From the NCBI GenBank assembly GCA_003661185.1, contig QMVQ01000070.1:1-7600 (forward strand): 7,600 nucleotides of DNA, given 5' to 3'. The translations under genes were made by a program, and so were the position numbers. The first letter of the stretch is position 1. Every line of letters begins with the position of its first letter. The notes beneath the pieces were generated by a model. That model had not been told where the DNA came from. It did not search any database and saw nothing but the letters and a program-made list of their open reading frames with translations. Shown piece after piece: positions 1 through 6,279 of this stretch. The stretch comes from Candidatus Alkanophagales archaeon. Its GTDB lineage: Archaea; Halobacteriota; Syntropharchaeia; Alkanophagales; B39-G2.

Positions 1-867
1 AAACGGTGGCTCGTCGATGCCATACTCCTTTTCGAGCGTGCTCATGTTGTGGACGCACGATTTGCCCTTTGGAATCAGTTTGTCAAACTTCAAAGGCTTA
101 CACGCGATTTTGCCGACGACCCACAAGCCACCGTTCACTTCAAGGGGCGAGACGTCCGCCACCGTCGAGAAATACGAAATCGAAAGCTTAATCGGCATGT
201 CTCCTACCTCGCTTAGCAGTGCAGCCGCCTGCGAGGGCGTGCACCCGAGCTTATGCCGTAAATATTCGAAAACAAGTCCAGTCCTGAGCGCAACCCTACG
301 AACATGCACATCAATCGGCTGGAGCAACGAGCACTCCTCTTGCGTGAGATCTGACGTTCGGAAATGATAGAACAAGTCCCGGAGGAACATCGAAGCCGTC
401 TTGTCGCCGACCCCCGGAATATCTTTTAAGCTCTCAAGAACCTCTTTCAAAGCTCCGCCTCGCTCATGCTCGCTTATCACGTAGTCCACGATGTTAAAAT
501 CGTATTTCGGTAATCTGCTTGCAAATTGAATGGCTCCTATGACCATCTTCCGGTCTTTGCTGTTATTCACCCCAGCATCCTTTAATGCTGCGTCCAAAGC
601 TCGTCCGTCCAACTTAGGCGCATCACCGCGCATCCCACGTAAAACCATGATGGTTTTATCTAAGAATTTCCTGCTGACGACGTCGCTTCGTCCCCGGAAG
701 AACACTCTGTGAAGGAAAAAATTCAATGCATGCCACCAGTCGGAGCGGAGCGTTGAAAGATACTCTTTTTTATTTAAACCTATCCTTAAAGCTTCATCCG
801 TGACCCATCTGTCTTCCACAGTTTTGAAAATCGGCACATATGCCTCAAAAACCATGCGGATAACCAT
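1..867 (-). CDS. HhH-GPD superfamily DNA glycosylase / AP lyase, 3' end beyond window
   Basis: Likely a base-excision repair enzyme that removes a damaged base and may nick the abasic strand. Reading the minus strand from ATG 867 gives 289 uninterrupted codons to base 1. Residues 150-158 (IPGVGDKTA) form the helix-hairpin-helix with a Lys (K156) where endonuclease III has its Schiff-base lysine. Residues 184-191 (PIDVHVRR) supply the conserved Asp (D186). The K-to-D spacing of 30 is longer than the roughly 18 of Nth or Ogg and closer to archaeal AGOG 8-oxoguanine glycosylases (about 32, from memory), so an AGOG-like or unassigned HhH-GPD subfamily is possible. A clear [4Fe-4S] cysteine spacing is not seen; only C255 and C270 occur in the visible tail. 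The start is supported by AAGGAG four bases upstream. The gene is divergent from the debranching enzyme, and the substrate base is unknown. Confidence 0.82.
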   Translation of the reverse strand, partial: MVIRMVFEAYVPIFKTVEDRWVTDEALRIGLNKKEYLSTLRSDWWHALNFFLHRVFFRGRSDVVSRKFLDKTIMVLRGMRGDAPKLDGRALDAALKDAGVNNSKDRKMVIGAIQFASRLPKYDFNIVDYVISEHERGGALKEVLESLKDIPGVGDKTASMFLRDLFYHFRTSDLTQEECSLLQPIDVHVRRVALRTGLVFEYLRHKLGCTPSQAAALLSEVGDMPIKLSISYFSTVADVSPLEVNGGLWVVGKIACKPLKFDKLIPKGKSCVHNMSTLEKEYGIDEPPF

Positions 868-871
868 AACG

Positions 872-877
872 CTCCTT
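872..877 (-). promoter_or_regulatory. Shine-Dalgarno site of the DNA glycosylase gene
   Basis: On the minus strand AAGGAG lies four bases before ATG 867. This fixes the start of the glycosylase and shows that its transcript has a leader. The site sits almost against the ATG at 880 of the divergent gene, which is one reason to doubt that upstream start. Confidence 0.65.
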
Positions 878-879
878 TC

Positions 880-3198
880 ATGCCCGTCCGCCGTCTCAAA
901 ACTCATTCCTATGACATTTTAAAGACACACCTATATTTCAAGTATGCCTATGTTTCAGGTGTGACTTCAAACTTTTTCAGCACCACGCTTCCACCTGTAG
1001 AGGACAAAGACCCTGCAAGGACGAAGCACGTAATACTGAAAAGACCTCAAGCTTCGTGGGCGCAGTCGGTATTTTCAGTGCCCTGCGGGCGCTATCTTGA
1101 AAAGCTCATACCAAACAGAGATTATCCTTACGAGGGACTGAACGTCATGCTCGACAGCGAAAACCACCACTTCCTCGACGGTGTTGCTGTGGGCGTGAAG
1201 ACCAATTGCAAAGGAGATTGCGCGCGGCTAAAACCGACAAAAGTCGTCGCATCCCCGTGGAAAGCCGTCTATTTTTACGAGGGCGATAACGTGCGAGTGT
1301 CCGTAGATTACTATCTGATGGCTCTTGCGGGCGAGGGCATCGCCGCCCGCCTGCTTTTCAGGACGAACGCTCCAATTCTCGTCCTTGAGCCGTTTTTCGA
1401 CATTAGACATATGTATGACGAGTCCTCGCCTGAAGCGCATCAATTCTACGAGATAAGAGACGGCTGGCTCGCACGTAGCGGCGATAGACTCACATACTTT
1501 CGTATTCATGGCTACGACGGCTGTAGAACAAAATGCGAATTAAGGAGCGCTCGTTACGAAATTTGCTGGCGCTATAAACTTGGTTCTGGCTATCGGATGA
1601 AGACCGACGGCGCCACTTTCATAAGCGAATACAAGACACTCGTCTCGCCTGGTGAACTTGAAGTGTATTTTTGTAACGACGCCCGCAAAACGCCTATGAG
1701 CGGTGTGGAGAACGCCTGCGTGCTTGTGCTGACCTGCGGCGCATCTGAACAAAGACTTGAAGAGCTGTACGAGACTGCCTTGAAAGAGCTGGAGAAAAAC
1801 GAAGACGCAGAGCTGAAATGGGCGATAGAAGCGAAAAAAAGGCTTAACGCCGGGCACGCAGTTGCTCTCAGAGCGCTCGCCCTCGCAAAGTTCGGCATGT
1901 TCAAGAATTCGAAATTTTTCCAAGACGCTGGCGACTTCTGGTTTAGGACGGTCTGGCTGAGAGATCAGTTTGAAGCACTGCTTTCAAATCTGGAAACGCT
2001 CTCACGCATCGGTTTCGCACCGCCAGCAGACCGCCTCGACGTGCTGAAGACCGTAGAACGTATAATTTTCGATGCTTTTGAGCTTCAAGACGAGCACGGC
2101 AGACTGCCTAACAAATTCCCAGAACGCCGTGGCGCTCCGCTCGAATACAACACGGCGGATGCAACACTGCTCGCATTCCTTGTCGCCGGCAGGCTTTTTG
2201 GCTTCCTCAAGGAGCCTTCGGAGAAGTGGCGCTTTGCGCTCCGCATTTTACAGCATGCGGAGCTTACCGTCGAGCGTTTTCGCAGCAACTCACAAGAGAA
2301 AGTCAACGGCGCTCCCGTACTTTGCGAGAACGCCTTGCTTTCTGCAACGCCTTCGCACTCGTGGACCGACGGGACTCGCACAGTATGCGGGACGAAAATG
2401 CCGATACGCGTGCCTGAAAGCTGGGAGCTTGAGCTTATTTCGAAGCTCGGCGTCGAGAATGCCGTTAAAGAGGTGAACAAGCCAATATTTTTCTTGCCAG
2501 AAATAAATGCACAGTGGATAGTCGCTTTGGGGCATTTTGAGGAGTTTGCTGATTTTTTGGAGAGTTTCAGCCGTGATTCAGAGGAATTCGATGGCAAAGC
2601 AGTGCCAGAACTACAGCTACATGCGAGAAATTGGCGAGAGCTGCGTTTAAGGGCGTTAGGCAACTTTAAAAGAGTCTTCAAGACGGAAAGGTTTTTGTAT
2701 AATCTGGTGTCTGCGGGTGGCGTTATGAGAGGACGAGCTGACGGGACGCTCGGCTCGCCTGCAGTTGTCGCTCTCAGCCTGCTTTCCGATTTTTTTGACT
2801 ATAGGGAGTTGCGAACGTTCGTGGAAGTCGTGAAGAGCGAGTTGCTCATGCGGCGCAAGGGTCTTTGCTTCGGCGTTCTCGTGCGGGCGTCGCCGAAGCG
2901 CCGCTACTACGGCGACGACGAATACCATGAAGCGATGGTTTGGCCGAGGGACACACCTTACTTAATTCGCTTGCTGTTAAAGGCTGGTGAGGCGGGACTC
3001 GTGCGTGAAATCCTACGCAGCAACCTCGAACACCAAAACGAAGAGGGCTTCGTTTTTTACAACGCTGAGCTCTTCAGCCCCGACGGTGGCAGGCTCACGC
3101 CCGTCAAAAATCCCGTGCAGCTCTGGTCGCAGTGGACTGACCCGTTTTTAGCCCTCGATAGCCTGATTTTTCATTTTCAAAGTGGACGCCCAAGCTAA
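880..3198 (+). CDS. Amylo-alpha-1,6-glucosidase (glycogen debranching enzyme type)
   Basis: Probably a cytoplasmic enzyme that hydrolyses alpha-1,6 branch glucose in glycogen-like polymers. The 772-residue protein has an N-terminal beta-rich half (about 30-290) and a C-terminal (alpha/alpha)6-barrel half (about 320-765) typical of GDE C-terminal/GH133-like and GH15-like enzymes. Landmarks are FWFRTVWLRD (353-362), GRLPNKFPE (407-415), EYNTADATL (422-430), SHSWTDG (492-498), PEINAQW (540-546), YHEAMVWPRD (682-691) and QLWSQW (747-752). The acidic residues in these blocks are the candidate catalytic and binding groups. There is no signal peptide or membrane helix. The coordinates use the longest ATG frame. 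This start has no Shine-Dalgarno site and lies only 12 bases from the divergent start codon. GTG 961 (residue 28), with a well-placed TATA box, is a serious alternative. Glucoamylase or another GH15-like activity cannot be excluded. Confidence 0.82.
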   Translation: MPVRRLKTHSYDILKTHLYFKYAYVSGVTSNFFSTTLPPVEDKDPARTKHVILKRPQASWAQSVFSVPCGRYLEKLIPNRDYPYEGLNVMLDSENHHFLDGVAVGVKTNCKGDCARLKPTKVVASPWKAVYFYEGDNVRVSVDYYLMALAGEGIAARLLFRTNAPILVLEPFFDIRHMYDESSPEAHQFYEIRDGWLARSGDRLTYFRIHGYDGCRTKCELRSARYEICWRYKLGSGYRMKTDGATFISEYKTLVSPGELEVYFCNDARKTPMSGVENACVLVLTCGASEQRLEELYETALKELEKNEDAELKWAIEAKKRLNAGHAVALRALALAKFGMFKNSKFFQDAGDFWFRTVWLRDQFEALLSNLETLSRIGFAPPADRLDVLKTVERIIFDAFELQDEHGRLPNKFPERRGAPLEYNTADATLLAFLVAGRLFGFLKEPSEKWRFALRILQHAELTVERFRSNSQEKVNGAPVLCENALLSATPSHSWTDGTRTVCGTKMPIRVPESWELELISKLGVENAVKEVNKPIFFLPEINAQWIVALGHFEEFADFLESFSRDSEEFDGKAVPELQLHARNWRELRLRALGNFKRVFKTERFLYNLVSAGGVMRGRADGTLGSPAVVALSLLSDFFDYRELRTFVEVVKSELLMRRKGLCFGVLVRASPKRRYYGDDEYHEAMVWPRDTPYLIRLLLKAGEAGLVREILRSNLEHQNEEGFVFYNAELFSPDGGRLTPVKNPVQLWSQWTDPFLALDSLIFHFQSGRPS
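916..923 (-). promoter_or_regulatory. Candidate TATA box for the DNA glycosylase gene
   Basis: TTTAAAAT on the minus strand lies about 50 bases before ATG 867. An archaeal start point about 26 bases downstream would fall near 893 and give a short leader containing the AAGGAG site. The motif is nearly symmetrical, so it could also be read in the other direction. It is assigned from position and composition only. Confidence 0.35.
932..938 (+). promoter_or_regulatory. Candidate TATA box for a leaderless debranching-enzyme transcript
   Basis: TATATTT is centred 26 bases before GTG 961, an in-frame codon of the debranching-enzyme frame. That is the standard distance from an archaeal TATA box to the start point, so transcription could begin on the GTG itself. 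No comparable box is visible about 26 bases before ATG 880. Confidence 0.35.
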
Positions 3199-3261
3199 GC
3201 TGTGAAATAGTGACGTTTAACAAGTTGTTTACGATTTGTAGCTCCAAATAAGGGTTAAACA
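3199..3261. other. Convergent intergenic spacer
   Basis: This spacer separates the stop of the debranching enzyme (TAA) from the stop of the Brix gene (TGA on the minus strand). It is A+T-rich and must hold both transcription ends. It has no stable short-loop hairpin and no long T tract on either strand. A 7-base inverted pair, GTTTAAC (3215-3221) and GTTAAAC (3254-3260), brackets it with a 32-base loop, which is too weak to call a terminator. Confidence 0.4.
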
Positions 3262-3750
3262 TCAGAAAAGCTTCGCCCCACGTATCTTCAACAAAATCAT
3301 TTGGACACCTTCATCAAAAAACTCTAAAACTGTGTTCTGAGCGTCAACAAAGACCACACGCCCCTCCTTTTTTAGGCTCTCCCCATCGCCCCTCACCCAC
3401 ATAGCATTTTGCCCGAAAGCTTCGTAGAGCCGCCTTGCAACCTCGCTCCGCCCCACAACCGTTATTCGCTTCTTCTTCAGCCACTTGAATTTTTCGAGCC
3501 TTGCCACTGAGATGAAAAGTGAGAGCGTAGCGTTCAAGTCAAGGTCAAGGATCTCAAGCCTGCCCGGACGCCTTTTGAAGTCCGAGACGAGCATGACATG
3601 GTCACAACCAAGTTCTGCGGCGGTGTTCACAACATCCTCAAGGCTCATCTTCCCCCGATTCACGTATGGAAAGTGCGTGAAGCCCCGCAGCCGCTTGCAC
3701 AGCGTTCTCGCCTCCATTGAAGGCTTCCTTGCAGTCGTTATTAGTAACAT
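3262..3750 (-). CDS. Brix domain ribosome biogenesis protein
   Basis: Archaeal single-domain Brix proteins (Imp4/Rpf2 relatives) bind rRNA and assist ribosomal subunit assembly. From ATG 3750 the product has 162 residues, the usual size of the archaeal family. It opens with the family signature MLLITTARKPS, followed by a second conserved block, FPYVNRGKMSLEDVV, in the first 45 residues. A basic, beta-rich remainder ends in QMILLKIRGAKLF. A TTG at 3762 would add four residues (MKNE). I prefer ATG because the family normally starts just before LITTSRKPS, although neither start has a convincing Shine-Dalgarno site. The gene lies 75 bases beyond the mcrG stop on the same strand, behind a T-rich tract, so separate transcription is likely. 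No functional link to the reductase is evident. Confidence 0.82.
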   Translation of the reverse strand: MLLITTARKPSMEARTLCKRLRGFTHFPYVNRGKMSLEDVVNTAAELGCDHVMLVSDFKRRPGRLEILDLDLNATLSLFISVARLEKFKWLKKKRITVVGRSEVARRLYEAFGQNAMWVRGDGESLKKEGRVVFVDAQNTVLEFFDEGVQMILLKIRGAKLF

Positions 3751-3790
3751 CTCATTCTTCAAATCTTACACTAACAGCCACAAAACTCAC

Positions 3791-3799
3791 TTGTAAAAT
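3791..3799 (-). promoter_or_regulatory. Candidate TATA-like element of the Brix gene
   Basis: ATTTTACAA on the minus strand would place a start point near 3769, leaving a leader of about 19 bases before ATG 3750. It is a weak match to the archaeal TATA consensus. It is supported only by its position in the AT-rich gap after mcrG. Confidence 0.25.
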
Positions 3800-3803
3800 T
3801 CAG

Positions 3804-3824
3804 TAAAAATAGAATAAGGAAAAA
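3804..3824 (-). terminator. T-rich archaeal-type terminator after mcrG
   Basis: Just past the mcrG TAA the minus strand reads a run of T-rich clusters (TTTT, then TTATTCT, then ATTTTTA). Archaeal transcription often ends at such U-rich tracts without a hairpin. The tract separates the reductase operon from the downstream Brix gene. Confidence 0.5.
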
Positions 3825-4607
3825 TTACTCTTTCTTCTCCACCAGTTCCGGGATCAGCCCGCCTTTGACGTGCATCTCGAAAATCCTGCCTGCTACCTCC
3901 CAGAGCTCCTTTGCGTCCTTATAGTGTGCGGTGTCCAGCCCGTAAACTATGGATTTTTCCAGAAGAACATCCTCGGGCAGCGGCTTCCCTACTGAGACGG
4001 GCATGTCCATTGGAACCGCCATCTGGTCTTTCGTGTAAACGACCTCGCCACGCTTCTTATCGAAATAGTAGCGACGCCTTGCGTCGAACATCAGACCGTC
4101 TTCGTCAAGACGGAGGGCAGAGCCGTGCACAGTGATGCCACGAACTGCAGTCCTCGCAGGATCGAAAAGCTCGGTCTCCAGCAACTCCTTCGCATATTTC
4201 TCTAAGTCCCGCTCACGTGCCTCCATCAACTCTCTCCCTGAATACGTGATGGTGTCAATGCCTCGATAGCGCACATGATACATCCTGCCTCTGAATACCG
4301 GAGTCAAAGGTGAATGATAGACTGAATCTGTGATTTGGATATAGCGGATGCGGTCGCCGTGTCGAGCGCCGTCGGTCGGCTCCACAAGCTCCCGTATCGG
4401 GTCTTCCGGCAGCTTCAGCTCGTCCAAGCTCGGATGCAGCGAGCTGTATTTTTCGCCGGGCGCTCTGTGCCCCAACAGCCGCACCAGGTCCTCATCAGGA
4501 ATCTCCCTTAGCTTCTCGAACTTGCTCTTTGGGTCGAGGATGAAGCGCCGCCGCTCCGCAACACGGTCATCCCCAGGATACAAGTTTGGTGAAGGATTTC
4601 CGGACAT
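3825..4607 (-). CDS. mcrG: Methyl/alkyl-coenzyme M reductase gamma subunit
   Basis: This is the gamma subunit of the alpha2beta2gamma2 nickel F430 enzyme that forms or cleaves the methyl- or alkyl-CoM thioether together with coenzyme B. The 260 residues match the whole McrG family. Landmarks are LYPGDDRVAERRR (9-21), EKLREIPDEDLVRLLGHRAP (31-50), RIRYIQITDS (86-95), SGRELMEARERDLEK (123-137), ELLETELFDPAR (141-152) and VHGSALRLDEDGLMFD (160-175). R125 corresponds to gamma Arg120, which binds the CoM sulfonate, and S123 to Ser118. The residue equivalent to cavity-lining Leu117 is Y122, an unusual aromatic. His158 of the VHGHS motif is Ser163, while the first His is kept (H161). The N-terminus is about six residues longer than in methanogens. 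ATG 4607 follows the mcrA stop by four bases and has a strong GAGGTGA site overlapping that stop, so translation is probably coupled. Confidence 0.95.
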   Translation of the reverse strand: MSGNPSPNLYPGDDRVAERRRFILDPKSKFEKLREIPDEDLVRLLGHRAPGEKYSSLHPSLDELKLPEDPIRELVEPTDGARHGDRIRYIQITDSVYHSPLTPVFRGRMYHVRYRGIDTITYSGRELMEARERDLEKYAKELLETELFDPARTAVRGITVHGSALRLDEDGLMFDARRRYYFDKKRGEVVYTKDQMAVPMDMPVSVGKPLPEDVLLEKSIVYGLDTAHYKDAKELWEVAGRIFEMHVKGGLIPELVEKKE

Positions 4608-4611
4608 AAAA

Positions 4612-4618
4612 TCACCTC
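4612..4618 (-). promoter_or_regulatory. Shine-Dalgarno site of mcrG, overlapping the mcrA stop
   Basis: GAGGTGA on the minus strand ends four bases before ATG 4607, and its last three bases are the TGA stop of mcrA. It is a near-ideal match to archaeal 16S rRNA 3' ends. Ribosomes finishing mcrA would be delivered straight to mcrG. Confidence 0.75.
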
Positions 4619-6276
4619 GCCGGTTTTATTAGGTCACGTTCACCCTCTGGCATGAATTCACGAAGCGCACCTTTTGCAATTTCTGCCCTTATCCTCTTAA
4701 AGTCGAAAGGCAGGTTCGAATCCGCAAATGCACCCTTTATGACCGGACTGAGCACCCAAGCGTCGCCACGAGCGGCATGCGGCGAGAACACAGAGGCGGG
4801 CTCTATTGCCATTATCAGCGCCGACGTTGAGTCTTGTGGCATGTTCGCGCCTCGCAGCTCCGGCACTAAACCCTCATCAGGGCGGACCGATGCTGCATAC
4901 GCAATGCTAATGTGGTCAACGGAATCGCCGGAGCCGAAGCCAGCACGTCCCCACGCCTCTTTGCCGACGAACGCCTGCGTGTAATGCAACGCGAGATGCG
5001 CGGCGAGCGAGTGCCCGGTTGCGAGACCGACGCCAACAGCCGCCGTGGACTGCAGCATCCCAAAGCGTATGGCGCCGCCCCAGTGCGACTCCAGCAGCAG
5101 CGGATACTTGTTGTATTGCTCAAGGATGTAAAAAACCGCTTCTTCAGTGACGTCCCTCACAACATCGAACGACGGCTTCGCCTGCGCAAAGCCCCCGTAT
5201 TTCTCTTTGACGTAATCCGCAACGTGTTGATAGAAATCATCGAGAACACCATCGCTACAGAAATATGCGACTGCGGAGGCGCCGACGCCGCCGATGACGT
5301 AATTGTTCACCCAGATGGAAATGTAATAGAAGCCGGCGAGAGCGGAGGCTTCCGCACAGTAGCGGACAGGGTCGTCAGTGAGCGCATCCGCCTGACAAAT
5401 GTCGCCAATGTAGCCGTAGGGCAATCCGCCCGGCTCGTTGTCTTTCGGTCCCCTGCGGGGCCACGTCGGCGTCGCCAGCAGCACGTATTGCATGTGCTTC
5501 GCCGTGAGCGAGAAATCTGCAAGGACGGACCCGCCACCGAGCTTGTAAGCGACTATGAAGGCAAGCGCGCTCTGATTTGCATTCCACCGCCTCGTTATCC
5601 CGCCGTCGCCTATCCTAACAGCGATCGTTGGGATTCTCGTTACTTGATAAACGTGCTTCCCAATGCCCTCTTTCACCTTTTCAGCCTTCTCCTCAGGATA
5701 CTCTCGGTTCAAGTCTATCAGAAATTGCGGGTCTATGTGCGCCGCCAGCTCGTCGTCGCCGGTAAGAATCTTGACTGAAGTATCTCTCACGAGTCCGGGG
5801 TGGACTTCTGCCATGTGCTCTTGGGCGACTGCACCGCCACACATTGCATGGTTCGCCACTTCTAAATACCTATTTATAGTCTCAGGTGTCACCGAGACGC
5901 CAAAACGGTTTTGAATAATCATGTGCGGCATATCGAGCCCTAAGACCGCAGTCCGTCTTATATCGTCAGCCATCTGCTGCATCGCCGCATTGTTTATCTG
6001 CTGGAAGTCGTCATACTCGCAGATGACGTCCGTCCCGGTGATGTTGAAGTTTTCAAGAAGCCGCTGCCCCAGCGGCACGCCGCCTATTCCCTCCTCACGC
6101 TCCCGCTGGTAGCCAACGATTCCACGTTCTGCCGCCAACTTCCTCGAAAACTCCACAAACTCCGTCTTGCGCTTCGACTGCTGCCAGCCGCCCAGCTCGT
6201 AAAACTTTGTATATCTCTTCGTAGCGTCCTCCTCTCCAAAAGCCTTTTTTAACCTCTCAACTACATCCTCTTTCAT
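4612..6276 (-). CDS. mcrA: Divergent methyl/alkyl-coenzyme M reductase alpha subunit
   Basis: This is the catalytic alpha subunit. Its 554 residues span the full family length (about 550), from FYELGGWQQSKRKTEF (25-40) to GALREFMPEGERDLIKPA (536-553). Preserved are the Ni-ligand Gln in AQEHM (Q152, canonical 147), R230 (225), K260 and H261 (256, 257), R274 and R275 (270, 271), F447 (443), and HAARGDA (500-506). Changed are GGVGFTQYA, which reads GGVGASAVA (329-337) so that Phe330 and Tyr333 are lost; Gln400, now I403; Tyr444-Gly445-Tyr446, now G448-S449-G450; and Cys452, now I456. There is a five-residue insertion near 60-66. The frame is intact, so this is not a pseudogene. It is probably an alkyl-CoM reductase (AcrA) acting on something other than, or larger than, methane. 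ATG 6276 follows mcrB directly, with an AGGGGG site eight bases upstream. Confidence 0.94.
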   Translation of the reverse strand: MKEDVVERLKKAFGEEDATKRYTKFYELGGWQQSKRKTEFVEFSRKLAAERGIVGYQREREEGIGGVPLGQRLLENFNITGTDVICEYDDFQQINNAAMQQMADDIRRTAVLGLDMPHMIIQNRFGVSVTPETINRYLEVANHAMCGGAVAQEHMAEVHPGLVRDTSVKILTGDDELAAHIDPQFLIDLNREYPEEKAEKVKEGIGKHVYQVTRIPTIAVRIGDGGITRRWNANQSALAFIVAYKLGGGSVLADFSLTAKHMQYVLLATPTWPRRGPKDNEPGGLPYGYIGDICQADALTDDPVRYCAEASALAGFYYISIWVNNYVIGGVGASAVAYFCSDGVLDDFYQHVADYVKEKYGGFAQAKPSFDVVRDVTEEAVFYILEQYNKYPLLLESHWGGAIRFGMLQSTAAVGVGLATGHSLAAHLALHYTQAFVGKEAWGRAGFGSGDSVDHISIAYAASVRPDEGLVPELRGANMPQDSTSALIMAIEPASVFSPHAARGDAWVLSPVIKGAFADSNLPFDFKRIRAEIAKGALREFMPEGERDLIKPAR

Positions 6277-6279
6277 CTA

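Noticed and set aside
17..367. A 116-codon plus-strand frame, plus a smaller one at 530-712, in the left end
   Set aside because: Both lie opposite the continuous glycosylase frame, which has the GVGDKTA and IDVHV motifs and a good ribosome site. The plus-strand products are Ser/Arg-rich and featureless.
2085..2681. A 198-codon minus-strand frame inside the debranching enzyme
   Set aside because: It is Ser/Arg/Lys-rich with no motif, opposite the conserved catalytic-half blocks of the real gene.
3215..3260. Inverted pair GTTTAAC / GTTAAAC as a bidirectional terminator
   Set aside because: The arms are only seven A+T-rich base pairs with a 32-base loop and no T tract, so chance is the simpler explanation.
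4912..5778. A 288-codon open frame on the plus strand inside mcrA
   Set aside because: It is antisense to strongly conserved McrA sequence, its product is Arg/Val-rich without recognisable motifs, and it is explained by the GC-biased codon use of mcrA.
4612..6276. mcrA as a decaying pseudogene, given its many active-site changes
   Set aside because: The frame is intact at full family length, the cofactor-binding residues and C-terminal signature are conserved, and the partner subunits are intact with coordinated changes.
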